Shown here piece after piece: positions 17,755 through 26,090 of a stretch of 64,000 nt of DNA (positions within the stretch are counted from its first letter, which is position 1; every line of letters begins with the position of its first letter). Position numbers and translations under genes: made by a program. The notes beneath the pieces were generated by a model, which ran no database searches, was not told the DNA's origin, and saw only the letters and a list, made by a program, of their open reading frames with translations. This DNA comes from Castellaniella sp034675905 (GTDB lineage Bacteria; Pseudomonadota; Gammaproteobacteria; Burkholderiales; Burkholderiaceae_B), in contig NZ_JAUCCV010000009.1 of the NCBI RefSeq assembly GCF_034675905.1, positions 62,001 to 126,000 of the forward strand. The letters run 5' to 3'.

Positions 17755-18090
17755 TTATTGGGGGCGTACAGTGCTGTAGTACGCTTGCAGGACAGTGCGT
17801 TGACGTTTGATCGTACCCAGCAGATGACTGAGACGGTCAAGTTCGGGGGCGACCAGTTGGCGGATCTGGGCGTCATCGTCCAGTATCCGGGTGAGCAATT
17901 CCAGCCGAGCGGTCCTTTGGTCATCATCCAGAGGGTCGAGTTGTTTCAATCGCTCGACGGCCAGGTGATACTCGGAACCCAGAGAAACCAGGCGGTCCCA
18001 TTGTTGGGTTTCAGCCATCGTTCGCATGCGCGAGGAGATATCTGCAATGGCCTGATAGTGCTGCAGTAGAGAGTCTTGTGGGGTGCTCAA
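17755..18090 (-). CDS. fliT: Flagellar protein FliT
   Basis: FliT (111 residues) is the export chaperone of the filament cap FliD; in enteric bacteria it also restrains FlhDC. The product is a short all-helical protein with no membrane segment (LLQHYQAIADISSRMRTMA, WDRLVSLGSEYHLAVERLK). Similarity in this family is low, so the call rests mainly on size, helix content and the fliD-fliS-fliT order. Confidence 0.85.
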   Translation of the reverse strand: MSTPQDSLLQHYQAIADISSRMRTMAETQQWDRLVSLGSEYHLAVERLKQLDPLDDDQRTARLELLTRILDDDAQIRQLVAPELDRLSHLLGTIKRQRTVLQAYYSTVRPQ

Positions 18091-18107
18091 TTGCCGGGCC
18101 CTCGCGC

Positions 18108-18539
18108 TTAGCTGTTGGACGAAGGCGTCTTGAACTGTGGGTCGACAGCCGTGTACCAGGCGTCGGCCAAGTCGCTGAGCTGCTTTTCGGCTGTCGTCAG
18201 TTTGGCTGCGTCGTTATGCAGATTGGCCATCATCAGATCACGGATGATAATTTCATAAGATGCGGTCAGCAGGCGGGCGACTTCGCCCCCCCGTTCGGTA
18301 TCGACGCCGGCTTTCAGGCCGGAGTCGACAATATCGATGGCCTTGGAAATGGCCTTGCCACGCTCGGCGATATTACCGTTGTTCAGGTGATGACGCGCCT
18401 GTGCCAGAGCTGTCAATGCTCCCCGGAACAGCAGGGAAATCAAGCGTTCCGGAGAGGCGCTGAGGACTTCTGTTTCGAGTCCTATCGTGGCATAGGACCC
18501 AGTGGCTCGTGCGGTCCGAGAGCGTGGCGCGTACGTCAT
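18108..18539 (-). CDS. fliS: Flagellin export chaperone FliS
   Basis: FliS (143 residues) binds the disordered C-terminus of flagellin and carries it to the export gate. The family pattern is visible: a Y-x-x-I start region (GSYATIGLETEVLSASPERLI), LLFRGALTALAQARHHLNNG, and GGEVARLLTASYEIIIRDLM. It lies 6 bp behind fliD. Confidence 0.94.
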   Translation of the reverse strand: MTYAPRSRTARATGSYATIGLETEVLSASPERLISLLFRGALTALAQARHHLNNGNIAERGKAISKAIDIVDSGLKAGVDTERGGEVARLLTASYEIIIRDLMMANLHNDAAKLTTAEKQLSDLADAWYTAVDPQFKTPSSNS

Positions 18540-18545
18540 AAAACC

Positions 18546-19919
18546 TTATTTCTTAGCGCCGTTCAGAGCGCTGAGTTGCTGTGATAGGTAGCTGCTGAGC
18601 GAGTTCATCTGGCTGACCATGGCATCCAGCTGAGTAAACTGGTTGCGGTAGGTGTCCATGCGCTGGGCGATACGGTCAGAGGTGGCTTCAAACTGCTTTG
18701 TGATGTCTTCGACAGTTTTGCTCATGCTGGTTTGAGCCGTGCTGATGGAACCGTTCGTGTTGACGAAACCTTCTGCTGTGTCGCTGACGCGTTTGCCAAT
18801 GCCTGTATCGCTGGTAAACAGAGATTTCACGCCTTCGCCGTTTTCGGCCAGCGCTTTGCTGAGCTTGGCATCGTCAATGACCAGTTCGCCGGTTTTGGGA
18901 TCGGTGCTGATGCCGATCTGGGCCAGGTTGGTGCCTTGGGCGGGGTCGAATCCACCGGAAATGGCGTCGCGCATGCGGGTCTGCACTGAGCGCGCAACGG
19001 AGTCCCCCGTCAGGGCGGATGATTTTTGCGCACCGACGTCATAGGCGGTCAGGGTCTTGATGCTGCCCAGCAGGCTGTTATAGGCCTTGACGAAATCCCC
19101 GACCGCTTTTTTAGCGACGGAATCATCTTTGGTCAGACTTAAGTTGGCGGCTTTCCCGTCGGTGGTCTGATTCAGTGTCAGGGTAACGCCATCAATAACA
19201 TTGCTGACGGTATTGGTGGCGCTGGTGACATCAATGCCGTTGATGGATAGTTTAGCGTCTTGGGCTGCTTGGCCCTGTTCGACATTGGCCGCATCCGTCC
19301 CGGCGTATTTCAGGAAATTGTCCAGATCCGTGTTGCCGGATACAGAGATTGAGGCTGCTGCATTTTGTGCGCCGGTCTCGCGGCTGGTCAACAGCAGACG
19401 ATAAGGTGTGCCGCTGCCGTCGTTGACGACCGTGGCATTCATGCCAATGTCTTTGTCGGCATTGATGGCTTTGGCCAAGCCGTTGAGCGAAGTGTCGGCG
19501 CCCAGGTCCAGCGTCTTGGTGTCGCCATTGGCCAAAGTGACGGACAAGGTGCCGCCGCTGCCGATGCTGGTAGTGCGGTCAGTCTGACCGGCATAGACCA
19601 GAGTCTGCGAAGTAGCCAGTTGGGAAACATTGACCGAGTACTGGCCCGCGATGGCTTGATTGGTAGTAGTGACAGAGATTGCGTCTGAACTGCTCTTGGC
19701 CGCGATGGCGCCAAAGGCATCAGTGTTTTTTACTGCATCAGCGGCTTTCTGGAAGGCGGAGACAGCGTCTTTCAAGGTGCCGTAGCCGGACAACTTGGCT
19801 TTGGCGACAGTCTGGCGATTCTGGATGACGGCCAGAACCTGATTTTCGTTTTTCTGCAGGCTATCCAGCAGATCGCCCAGGGGCAGGCCCGAGATGCCGA
19901 TAGAAGAGATATTTGCCAT
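18546..19919 (-). CDS. fliD: Flagellar filament cap protein FliD (HAP2)
   Basis: FliD (457 residues) caps the growing filament and helps flagellin fold. The N-terminal domain (GISGLPLGDLLDSLQKNEN) and the C-terminal domain (FDPAQGTNLAQIGISTDPKTG, shown in part, and the final coiled coil MVSQMNSLSSYLSQQLSALN) fit the FliD family. A ribosome site (AAAGGAG) precedes the start. A weak sigma-28-like sequence (GAAACTGA, 11 bases, GCCGCTGG) is visible upstream but matches only in part. Confidence 0.95.
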   Translation of the reverse strand: MANISSIGISGLPLGDLLDSLQKNENQVLAVIQNRQTVAKAKLSGYGTLKDAVSAFQKAADAVKNTDAFGAIAAKSSSDAISVTTTNQAIAGQYSVNVSQLATSQTLVYAGQTDRTTSIGSGGTLSVTLANGDTKTLDLGADTSLNGLAKAINADKDIGMNATVVNDGSGTPYRLLLTSRETGAQNAAASISVSGNTDLDNFLKYAGTDAANVEQGQAAQDAKLSINGIDVTSATNTVSNVIDGVTLTLNQTTDGKAANLSLTKDDSVAKKAVGDFVKAYNSLLGSIKTLTAYDVGAQKSSALTGDSVARSVQTRMRDAISGGFDPAQGTNLAQIGISTDPKTGELVIDDAKLSKALAENGEGVKSLFTSDTGIGKRVSDTAEGFVNTNGSISTAQTSMSKTVEDITKQFEATSDRIAQRMDTYRNQFTQLDAMVSQMNSLSSYLSQQLSALNGAKK

Positions 19920-20021
19920 GACGAGGACTCCTTTAGACCATTATGCCCTGGATTGACAGTAGGTAAAACCAGCGGCAGGGGTCGGATTCAGTTTCAGTTC
20001 AGTGTTTGGTGGGGGGGCGGA

Positions 20022-20429
20022 TCAGGCCTTGGTGTCCACGCCCGAGCCTTGCAGTTGCGCGATCATTTTGGCGATTCGCAGCATGGCTTCGGAAGGAATG
20101 GTCTTGATAACGTCGCCACTGGCGCTGTCGACGATGGAAATCACCAGCTTCTGGGTGTCTTTATCCATATCGAAGCGGACACCGGTGGACCATGCCTGAA
20201 GGTTGCCGTTAATGGATTCCAGCGCCTTTTCCAGAGAGGATTTGGGCTGTTCCGGGTATTCTTTCAGCATGGGGTTCTGTTGACCCGCCTGCTTGGACGT
20301 GCCGGATTGGGCCTTTTCGCCAGCGGAGACTTCCGCGACAGGTTCGGGTTTGCCGGCGGGTCGTTCGGAGACCGCGGGGGTCAGACCCAGGCTGGCAGAG
20401 GTCAATTGGTTGCCGATTGGGTGAATCAT
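20022..20429 (-). CDS. flaG: Flagellar protein FlaG
   Basis: FlaG is a small protein tied to filament length and fliD in many polar and peritrichous species. The product is 135 residues. The second half holds the family core (WSTGVRFDMDKDTQKLVISI, then VIKTIPSEAMLRIAKMIAQL). The start is set at 20429 because AAAGGAA lies just upstream. A good sigma-28 promoter lies about 90 bases upstream (see 20519-20545). It precedes fliD. Confidence 0.92.
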   Translation of the reverse strand: MIHPIGNQLTSASLGLTPAVSERPAGKPEPVAEVSAGEKAQSGTSKQAGQQNPMLKEYPEQPKSSLEKALESINGNLQAWSTGVRFDMDKDTQKLVISIVDSASGDVIKTIPSEAMLRIAKMIAQLQGSGVDTKA

Positions 20430-20518
20430 GTGTGTTCCTTTGCGGAAATCATCCACGTGTTCCGAAAAACAACGACCAGGCGCCGCCCAGCGTCATTAGA
20501 CTAGGTTTCTCCCCAGAC

Positions 20519-20545
20519 ATAACGGCAGGCGATAGAAAAAGTTTA
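20519..20545 (-). promoter_or_regulatory. Sigma-28 (FliA) promoter for flaG-fliD
   Basis: Read on the minus strand, TAAACTTT (20538-20545) is followed by exactly 11 bases and then GCCGTTAT (20519-20526). The FliA consensus is TAAAGTTT-N11-GCCGATAA, so the -35 matches at 7 of 8 positions and the -10 at 6 of 8, with perfect spacing. Transcription would start near 20510, about 80 bases before flaG. Confidence 0.65.
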
Positions 20546-20677
20546 GGGGTGAGGGGCTTTAGAGGAATGGCAGGCTGGCCGGCGGAAGTCTCGGGGGAAA
20601 TACGGGGTGATCCGGCCATTGTCAGCCAGAGACTTGGTGCATACTTGCATTTTACGTCGTGGATTACGGATTGTGCG

Positions 20678-21430
20678 ATGCCTCTGTCAGAGGACCAGCT
20701 GATTGCTCAATATGCACCGCTAGTACGTCGGCAGGCGCTGACCCTGATCGGTCGTCTGCCGGCCAGCGTCGAACTCGATGATCTGATGCAGGCCGGTATG
20801 ATGGGCCTGCTCGATGCCGTGCGCCGCTATCAGCAGCAGGCCGATGCGCAGTTCGAAACCTATGCCGTCACCCGGATCCGGGGCGCCATGCTGGACGAAC
20901 TGCGCGGCCAGGACTGGTTGCCGCGCAGCGTGCGCAGCAAAGCCCGATCCATCGAAGAGGCCGTGCAGGCGCTGCACCACCGCCTGCTGCGCGCACCCAC
21001 CGAAGCGGAAATCGCCGATGAGATGGGTCTGGCGTTGGCGGATTATCAGACTTTGCTGGAAGAAGCCCGAGGGGTGCAGGTGCTGATGGTCGAAGACCTG
21101 GTGCAGCATCGTGAAAATGCGGATGGCGCAACGATGCTGGATGCAATCGCCGATGCCGGCAGCGCCAGCCCTCTGGATTGGCTGCTGCGCGATGGCTTGC
21201 GCAATGCGCTGATCGAGGCCATCCGCAATCTGCCCGAACGTGAACAGCTGCTGCTGTCTTTGCAGTTCGAACAAGACCTGAATCAGAAAGAAATTGCCGT
21301 CGTGCTGCAGGTGACGGAAGGCCGTGTGTCCCAATTGAGATCCCAGGCGGTGGCGCGGATCCGGGCTTGGCTATCCAGCCATTCCTGGGAACCGGACGCC
21401 AACGAGACCGATCTCGAGAATTTGTTGTAA
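20678..21430 (+). CDS. fliA: Flagellar sigma factor FliA (sigma-28)
   Basis: FliA directs RNA polymerase to late flagellar and chemotaxis promoters. The product (250 residues from MPLSEDQLIA) has region 2 (VELDDLMQAGMMGLLDAVRRY, shown in part, and FETYAVTRIRGAMLDELR) and region 3. Region 4 holds a helix-turn-helix (LNQKEIAVVLQVTEGRVSQLR). In-frame sequence extends upstream to 20417, but ATG at 20678 gives the normal length. No FlgM is in the window. Confidence 0.95.
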   Translation: MPLSEDQLIAQYAPLVRRQALTLIGRLPASVELDDLMQAGMMGLLDAVRRYQQQADAQFETYAVTRIRGAMLDELRGQDWLPRSVRSKARSIEEAVQALHHRLLRAPTEAEIADEMGLALADYQTLLEEARGVQVLMVEDLVQHRENADGATMLDAIADAGSASPLDWLLRDGLRNALIEAIRNLPEREQLLLSLQFEQDLNQKEIAVVLQVTEGRVSQLRSQAVARIRAWLSSHSWEPDANETDLENLL

Positions 21431-21478
21431 AGCCGGCAGGGCAGGCTGATCTGCTTGTTGTGCAGCGCAAAAGATTCA

Positions 21479-21486
21479 TATAAAAT
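21479..21486 (+). promoter_or_regulatory. Probable -10 region for the hemerythrin gene
   Basis: A strongly AT-rich TATAAAAT lies 52 bases before the hemerythrin ATG, with TTGTTG (21455-21460) or TTGTGC (21458-21463) at 17-18 bases spacing. The -35 match is weak. Confidence 0.4.
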
Positions 21487-21537
21487 ATATCTTATGCGGC
21501 TGAAGCAGCCGTCCGACTGTACAAAGGAAGTTCCGTC

Positions 21538-21966
21538 ATGAATATTGATCGCTTCAAGCACCATCATGTAGAAATCCTGAGCGGTATTGCTGCCTTGCGC
21601 AAACTGGCTCATCAGGGCGTGGCCGACCGTGCGGTCGATATCGCGCACGAACTGAAGGCCCTGGCTCAGGTGATCACGCAGCATCTGGCCATCGAGGATC
21701 GCATTCTGTACCCTTCGCTGGAACGCAGCGGGGATGATCACATGGCCGCCATGAGCCGCACATATCAGAACGATATGCAGGGGATTGCCAGCGCCTTCAT
21801 CAACTTTGCCCGACGCTGGGGTAACGCCACCTTGTTGGCGAAAGAGCCCGAAAGCTTCCGTGCCGAGGCCAATACTGTGCTGAAAAGCATCCACAACCGG
21901 ATGGTGCGTGAAAATCACGAGTTCTATCCCGCCATCGAGGCAATGGAAGAGAACGCATACGCGTAA
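21538..21966 (+). CDS. Hemerythrin-domain protein
   Basis: This 142-residue protein is one hemerythrin HHE domain, a four-helix bundle holding a di-iron centre that binds oxygen or senses redox state. Candidate iron ligands are visible in order: H9/H10 (FKHHHVEIL), H49 with E53 (TQHLAIEDRILYP), H115 (KSIHNRMVRENHEFYP) and H123 with E124. A ribosome site (AAAGGAAG) precedes the ATG. It stands alone between fliA and alaS with its own AT-rich promoter and terminator. An oxygen-related role next to motility genes is plausible but unproven. Confidence 0.88.
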   Translation: MNIDRFKHHHVEILSGIAALRKLAHQGVADRAVDIAHELKALAQVITQHLAIEDRILYPSLERSGDDHMAAMSRTYQNDMQGIASAFINFARRWGNATLLAKEPESFRAEANTVLKSIHNRMVRENHEFYPAIEAMEENAYA

Positions 21967-22025
21967 GACAAGGTCGGACACGAATCCCTGGCAGTTGAAT
22001 GGCGATTCATCCGATCGGTTTCTTG

Positions 22026-22063
22026 ATCAGGCCCTGTTCAGCAGAATGGGGCCTGATGCTTTT
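22026..22063 (+). terminator. Terminator behind the hemerythrin gene
   Basis: A 9-bp stem (ATCAGGCCC / GGGCCTGAT) with a 14-base loop is followed by GCTTTT. It lies 60 bases behind the hemerythrin stop. Confidence 0.7.
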
Positions 22064-22099
22064 CGTGCCGTCCTTGGCAGCAGCCCTCTGAAAGCCATC

Positions 22100-22105
22100 T
22101 ATAAT
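22100..22105 (+). promoter_or_regulatory. alaS -10 element
   Basis: A perfect TATAAT stands 32 bases before the alaS ATG. A TTGGCA at 22074-22079 would be its -35, but the spacer is 20 bases, longer than usual. Confidence 0.45.
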
Positions 22106-22137
22106 CCCTGGCTGGTTTCCCCCTTGCGGCCACATGA

Positions 22138-24765
22138 ATGAAAACCTCCGAAATCCGTCAGAAATTCCTGTCCTTTTTTGAATCCAAAGGGCATCAGATC
22201 GTTCCGTCCTCGCCGCTGGTGCCGGGCAATGACCCGACCTTGCTGTTCACCAATGCCGGCATGGTCCAGTTCAAGGACGTGTTCACCGGCAAGGACACCC
22301 GGCCTTATCATCGGGCAACGACAGCGCAGCGCTGTGTGCGCGCCGGGGGCAAGCACAACGACCTGGAAAACGTCGGCTATACCGCGCGGCACCATACCTT
22401 TTTTGAAATGCTGGGCAATTTCAGCTTTGGCGATTATTTCAAGCGGGATGCCATCATCTACGCCTGGACATTGCTGACCGAAGTCTATGGCCTGCCCAAG
22501 GAAAAGCTGTGGGTCACGGTCTACCAGGACGACGATGAGGCTCATGATATCTGGGCGCAGCAGGTGGGCGTACCCGTCGAGCGCATCATCCGCATCGGCG
22601 ACAACAAGGGCGCCCGGTATGCGTCCGATAATTTCTGGCAGATGGCCGATACCGGCCCCTGCGGCCCCTGTTCCGAAATCTTCTATGACCACGGCCCTGA
22701 AATCTGGGGCGGCCCTCCGGGATCGCCCGAGGAAGACGGTGACCGCTATATCGAAATCTGGAATCTGGTGTTCATGCAGTTCGAACGCGATGCCCAGGGG
22801 ACGATGCACCCGCTGCCCAAGCCGTGTGTAGATACCGGCATGGGGCTGGAACGCATTGCGGCGGTGTTGCAGCACGTGCATTCCAATTATGAGATCGATC
22901 TGTTCCAGAGTCTGATCCGCGCGGCGGCACGTGAAACCGGCACGGCTGATCTGGCCGACAATTCCCTGAAGGTCATCGCCGATCACATCCGCGCCTGCAG
23001 CTTTCTGGTCGTCGACGGCGTCATTCCCGGCAACGAGGGGCGGGGCTATGTCCTGCGCCGCATTATCCGCCGTGCTTTGCGGCATGGCCATAAGCTGGGA
23101 CAAAAGGGCGTGTTCTTCTATCGCCTGGTGGCTGACCTGGTGGAACAGATGGGCGCTGCCTATCCCGAATTGGCTGCCCAGCAGGCGCGGGTTGAGCAGG
23201 TGCTGCGTCAGGAAGAAGAGCGTTTCGGCGAAACCCTGGAAAACGGCATGCGGATTCTGGAATCCGCCCTGGCCGATCTGCCGGCAGATCAGCCGCTGGA
23301 TGGGCAGACCTTGTTCACCCTGTATGACACCTATGGTTTTCCGGTCGACCTGACGGCGGATATCTGTCGCGAACGCAAGATTCAGGTGGATCTGGATGGC
23401 TTTGAGGCCGCCATGACGCATCAGCGTGAACAAGCCCGTGCGGCAGGCAAATTCAAGGCAGCGGCCGATCTCAGCTACGACGGCGTGGACACGCGCTTTG
23501 ACGGATATGAACATCTGGAAGGTCAGGCGGTCGTTTCTGCACTGTACGTGGACGGCACTGCAGTGGACTCCATCGCTCAGGGGCAGGATGCCGTGGTCGT
23601 GCTGGATGCGACGCCGTTCTATGCCGAATCCGGCGGCCAGGTGGGCGATACGGGGCTGATTCACAATGCCTCGGTCCGCTTCGAAGTCGCCGATACGCAA
23701 AAAATCCAGAGCGCGGTCTTTGGCCACCACGGCAGCCTGACGCAAGGCGCTCTGTCCGTGGGTGACACGGTGCAGACCCAGGTGGACGGGCAGCGCCGGG
23801 CGGACACCATGCGCAATCACTCGGCAACTCATCTGATGCACAAGGCCCTGCGCCAGGTGCTGGGTGATCATGTGCAGCAGCGCGGGTCCTTGGTGGATCC
23901 GGACAAGACCCGCTTCGATTTCGCGCATGATGCGCCCATGACGCCCGAGCAGGTTGCGCAGGTGGAATCCATCGTCAATGACGAGGTCCTGGCCAATCAG
24001 GCCGTGCGCACTCAGCATCTCAGCTACGACGAAGCCGTGGCCGGCGGCGCCATGGCGCTGTTCGGCGAGAAGTACGGCGATGTGGTGCGCGTGCTGGACA
24101 TCGGGTTTTCGCGCGAATTGTGTGGCGGCACCCACGTGGCCCGCACAGGCGATATCGGTCTGTTCAAGATCACAGCCGAAGGCGGTGTGGCGGCGGGCAT
24201 CCGTCGGGTAGAGGCCATCACCGGTCGCAATGCCTTGTCCTGGGTTCAGCAGACTCAGGGGGTATTGGATCACGCGGCTGGCTTGTTGAAGACTCAGCCT
24301 GCCGGTGTGCCGGAACGCATTCAGGCGCTGCAGCACCAGACCCGCCAGATCGAGCGTGAACTGGAGCGCCTGCAGGACAAGCTGGCGGCCGCCGCCGGAT
24401 CGGATCTGGCCGGTCAGGCCGTGGATGTGTCCGGCGTCAAGCTGCTGGCGACGCGCCTGAACGGCGTGGACCCCAAGGCCTTGCGCGGCATGGTCGATCA
24501 ATTGAAATCCAAGCTGTCGAATGCCGTGATCTTGCTGGCTGCCGTCACCGACGACAAGATCAGCCTGGTGGCGGGCGTCAGCCCCGAACTGACCGCGCGC
24601 GTCAAGGCGGGCGACTTGGTGGGCGCGATTGCCGCCCAGGTCGGCGGCAAGGGCGGCGGGCGTCCCGACATGGCCATGGGCGGCGGTTCGGATGTGGCGG
24701 CGCTGGATGGCGCCGTGGCAGGAGTCGCCGGCTGGCTGACTGCTCGCCTGGGAGCGTCGTCGTGA
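22138..24765 (+). CDS. alaS: Alanyl-tRNA synthetase
   Basis: AlaRS charges tRNA-Ala with alanine, reading the G3:U70 pair of the tRNA. The 875-residue protein has the class II catalytic core at the N-terminus (SSPLVPGNDPTLLFTNAGM), the tRNA-binding helices, and the editing domain with zinc ligands HSATHLMHKAL (near residue 562) and CGGTHV (near 662). The C-terminal oligomer domain ends with a Gly-rich DHHA1-type segment (GGKGGGRPDMAMGGG). Length matches the family. A tRNA-Ala gene lies at 34335-34410 in the same window. Confidence 0.98.
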   Translation: MKTSEIRQKFLSFFESKGHQIVPSSPLVPGNDPTLLFTNAGMVQFKDVFTGKDTRPYHRATTAQRCVRAGGKHNDLENVGYTARHHTFFEMLGNFSFGDYFKRDAIIYAWTLLTEVYGLPKEKLWVTVYQDDDEAHDIWAQQVGVPVERIIRIGDNKGARYASDNFWQMADTGPCGPCSEIFYDHGPEIWGGPPGSPEEDGDRYIEIWNLVFMQFERDAQGTMHPLPKPCVDTGMGLERIAAVLQHVHSNYEIDLFQSLIRAAARETGTADLADNSLKVIADHIRACSFLVVDGVIPGNEGRGYVLRRIIRRALRHGHKLGQKGVFFYRLVADLVEQMGAAYPELAAQQARVEQVLRQEEERFGETLENGMRILESALADLPADQPLDGQTLFTLYDTYGFPVDLTADICRERKIQVDLDGFEAAMTHQREQARAAGKFKAAADLSYDGVDTRFDGYEHLEGQAVVSALYVDGTAVDSIAQGQDAVVVLDATPFYAESGGQVGDTGLIHNASVRFEVADTQKIQSAVFGHHGSLTQGALSVGDTVQTQVDGQRRADTMRNHSATHLMHKALRQVLGDHVQQRGSLVDPDKTRFDFAHDAPMTPEQVAQVESIVNDEVLANQAVRTQHLSYDEAVAGGAMALFGEKYGDVVRVLDIGFSRELCGGTHVARTGDIGLFKITAEGGVAAGIRRVEAITGRNALSWVQQTQGVLDHAAGLLKTQPAGVPERIQALQHQTRQIERELERLQDKLAAAAGSDLAGQAVDVSGVKLLATRLNGVDPKALRGMVDQLKSKLSNAVILLAAVTDDKISLVAGVSPELTARVKAGDLVGAIAAQVGGKGGGRPDMAMGGGSDVAALDGAVAGVAGWLTARLGASS

Positions 24766-25007
24766 CGGATCCTCTGCCTGCGGCGGACCAGGAGATCGAT
24801 GCGCGGGGCTTGAACTGTCCCATGCCGATTCTGCGCACCAAAAAGGCGCTGGCGCAGCTGGTCAGCGGGCAGGTACTGTCGGTCATGACGACCGACCCGC
24901 ATGCAGGGCGCGATTTTCAGGCCTTTTGCCAGCAGACGGGCAATGCCTTGTTGGCGCAGCAGGCGCGCGATGATGCCGTCATGGTGCATTACGTCCGGCG
25001 GCGTTAG
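24762..25007 (+). CDS. tusA: TusA-family sulfur carrier protein
   Basis: This 81-residue protein has the TusA fold signature: IDARGLNCPMPILRTKKAL with the reactive Cys in CPMP at residue 20. Family members pass persulfide sulfur to tRNA thiolation or other sulfur pathways. It starts at GTG overlapping the alaS stop by 3 bases (GTGA), so it is translationally coupled to alaS. Whether it is the true TusA or another family member cannot be told from sequence alone. Confidence 0.82.
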   Translation: MTDPLPAADQEIDARGLNCPMPILRTKKALAQLVSGQVLSVMTTDPHAGRDFQAFCQQTGNALLAQQARDDAVMVHYVRRR

Positions 25008-25104
25008 CGGGCAAGTTGTGCATAGCGTACCGGGCGGATCATGCAGCCGTCCGGGCCGTCAGTGTTGTTTTTCGTGGTCCGGCATCAATTATTCCGGGTA
25101 TCCA

Positions 25105-25134
25105 TTGCGGAACCTGGATGCCAGATGCTAGAAT
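25105..25134 (+). promoter_or_regulatory. Promoter of the rpsP operon
   Basis: TTGCGG (25105-25110), an 18-base spacer and TAGAAT (25129-25134) form a reasonable sigma-70 promoter about 36 bases before the rpsP ATG. Confidence 0.55.
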
Positions 25135-25169
25135 CTCGTGTTTTACATCGGTTTATCAAAGGATTATCA

Positions 25170-25430
25170 ATGGTTGTGATTCGTCTGGCCCGCGGCGGCT
25201 CGAAGAAGCGTCCCTTCTACAATGTCGTTGCTGCTGATTCGCGCAATCGCCGCGATGGCCGTTTCATTGAACGCGTGGGTTTCTACAACCCGTTGGGGGG
25301 CGAAACGCAGGAAAACCTGCGTCTGTCTCTGGATCGCGTCCAGCATTGGGTGTCCAATGGCGCTCAGCTGTCCAGCACGGTTGATCGTCTGGTCAAGGAA
25401 TACTCCGCCAAAGTCGCTGCTGCCGCCTGA
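25170..25430 (+). CDS. rpsP: 30S ribosomal protein bS16
   Basis: S16 (86 residues) binds 16S rRNA in the body of the small subunit. The start MVVIRLARGGSKKRPFYNVV is typical, followed by RNRRDGRFIERVGFYNP. A ribosome site (AAAGGA) stands 7 bases before the ATG. It heads the rpsP-rimM-trmD operon. Confidence 0.97.
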   Translation: MVVIRLARGGSKKRPFYNVVAADSRNRRDGRFIERVGFYNPLGGETQENLRLSLDRVQHWVSNGAQLSSTVDRLVKEYSAKVAAAA

Positions 25431-25451
25431 TTTTCAGGCGCTTGGCTTGTG

Positions 25452-26075
25452 ATGGTGGATGTCTGCCCCGATGCTGCCGTTCCCGATGATCTGGTCGAAG
25501 TCGGCCGGGTGGCAATGGCGCATGGGGTGCGTGGCGGGCTGAAAATACAGCCTTATTCTCCCCAGGCCGAAGCCCTGCTGGGTGCACCGGTCTGGTGGCT
25601 GAAGGCGCCGGATTCCATTCTGGAACCCGGCGCTTTGCCATGTCTGCGCCGTATGCAGGTGCAGGCATGTCGCCGGCAGACCGACCAGTGGCTGTTGGCC
25701 CAGTTGGCTGGCATTGATGACCGGGACACGGCGGAATCCCTGCGTGCTTGCACGATCTGGGTGCCGCGTACGGCTTTCCCCGTTGCCGCCGCCGACGAGT
25801 ACTACTGGATAGATCTGATCGGCTGCGATTTCTATGGGCAAGCCGAATCCGGCGCGTCCGTGCTGCTGGGGCAGGTCGATCAGGTCGTGGACAATGGCGC
25901 TCATGCGATACTGCAGATCGCCTGCGGCGCACCGGATCAGACCGGGGTGTTCCAGGCACGGCAGGATGCCAAGGGCCGGCCGGTCCAGGTATTGGTGCCT
26001 TTTGTGGCGGCGCATGTGCAGCAGGTCGATGTGCCCGGCCGCCGTATCGACAGCGACTGGCCTGCTGATTTCTGA
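25452..26075 (+). CDS. rimM: 16S rRNA processing protein RimM
   Basis: RimM assists late maturation of the 30S head by binding uS19. The product (207 residues from ATG; a GTG lies one codon earlier) has the N-terminal barrel (LVEVGRVAMAHGVRGGLKI) and the PRC-like C-terminal barrel (YYWIDLIGCDFYG, ending LVPFVAAHVQQVDVPGRRI-like). It lies 21 bp behind rpsP. Confidence 0.94.
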   Translation: MVDVCPDAAVPDDLVEVGRVAMAHGVRGGLKIQPYSPQAEALLGAPVWWLKAPDSILEPGALPCLRRMQVQACRRQTDQWLLAQLAGIDDRDTAESLRACTIWVPRTAFPVAAADEYYWIDLIGCDFYGQAESGASVLLGQVDQVVDNGAHAILQIACGAPDQTGVFQARQDAKGRPVQVLVPFVAAHVQQVDVPGRRIDSDWPADF

Positions 26076-26090
26076 CATTCAGCCTCGTCC

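Noticed and set aside
20008..20018. G7 run between fliD and flaG as a phase-variation switch
   Set aside because: Only seven G, outside coding sequence and not between recognisable promoter elements.
22099..24501. 800-residue open frame antisense to alaS
   Set aside because: Shadow of alaS, with no recognisable domain or ribosome site.
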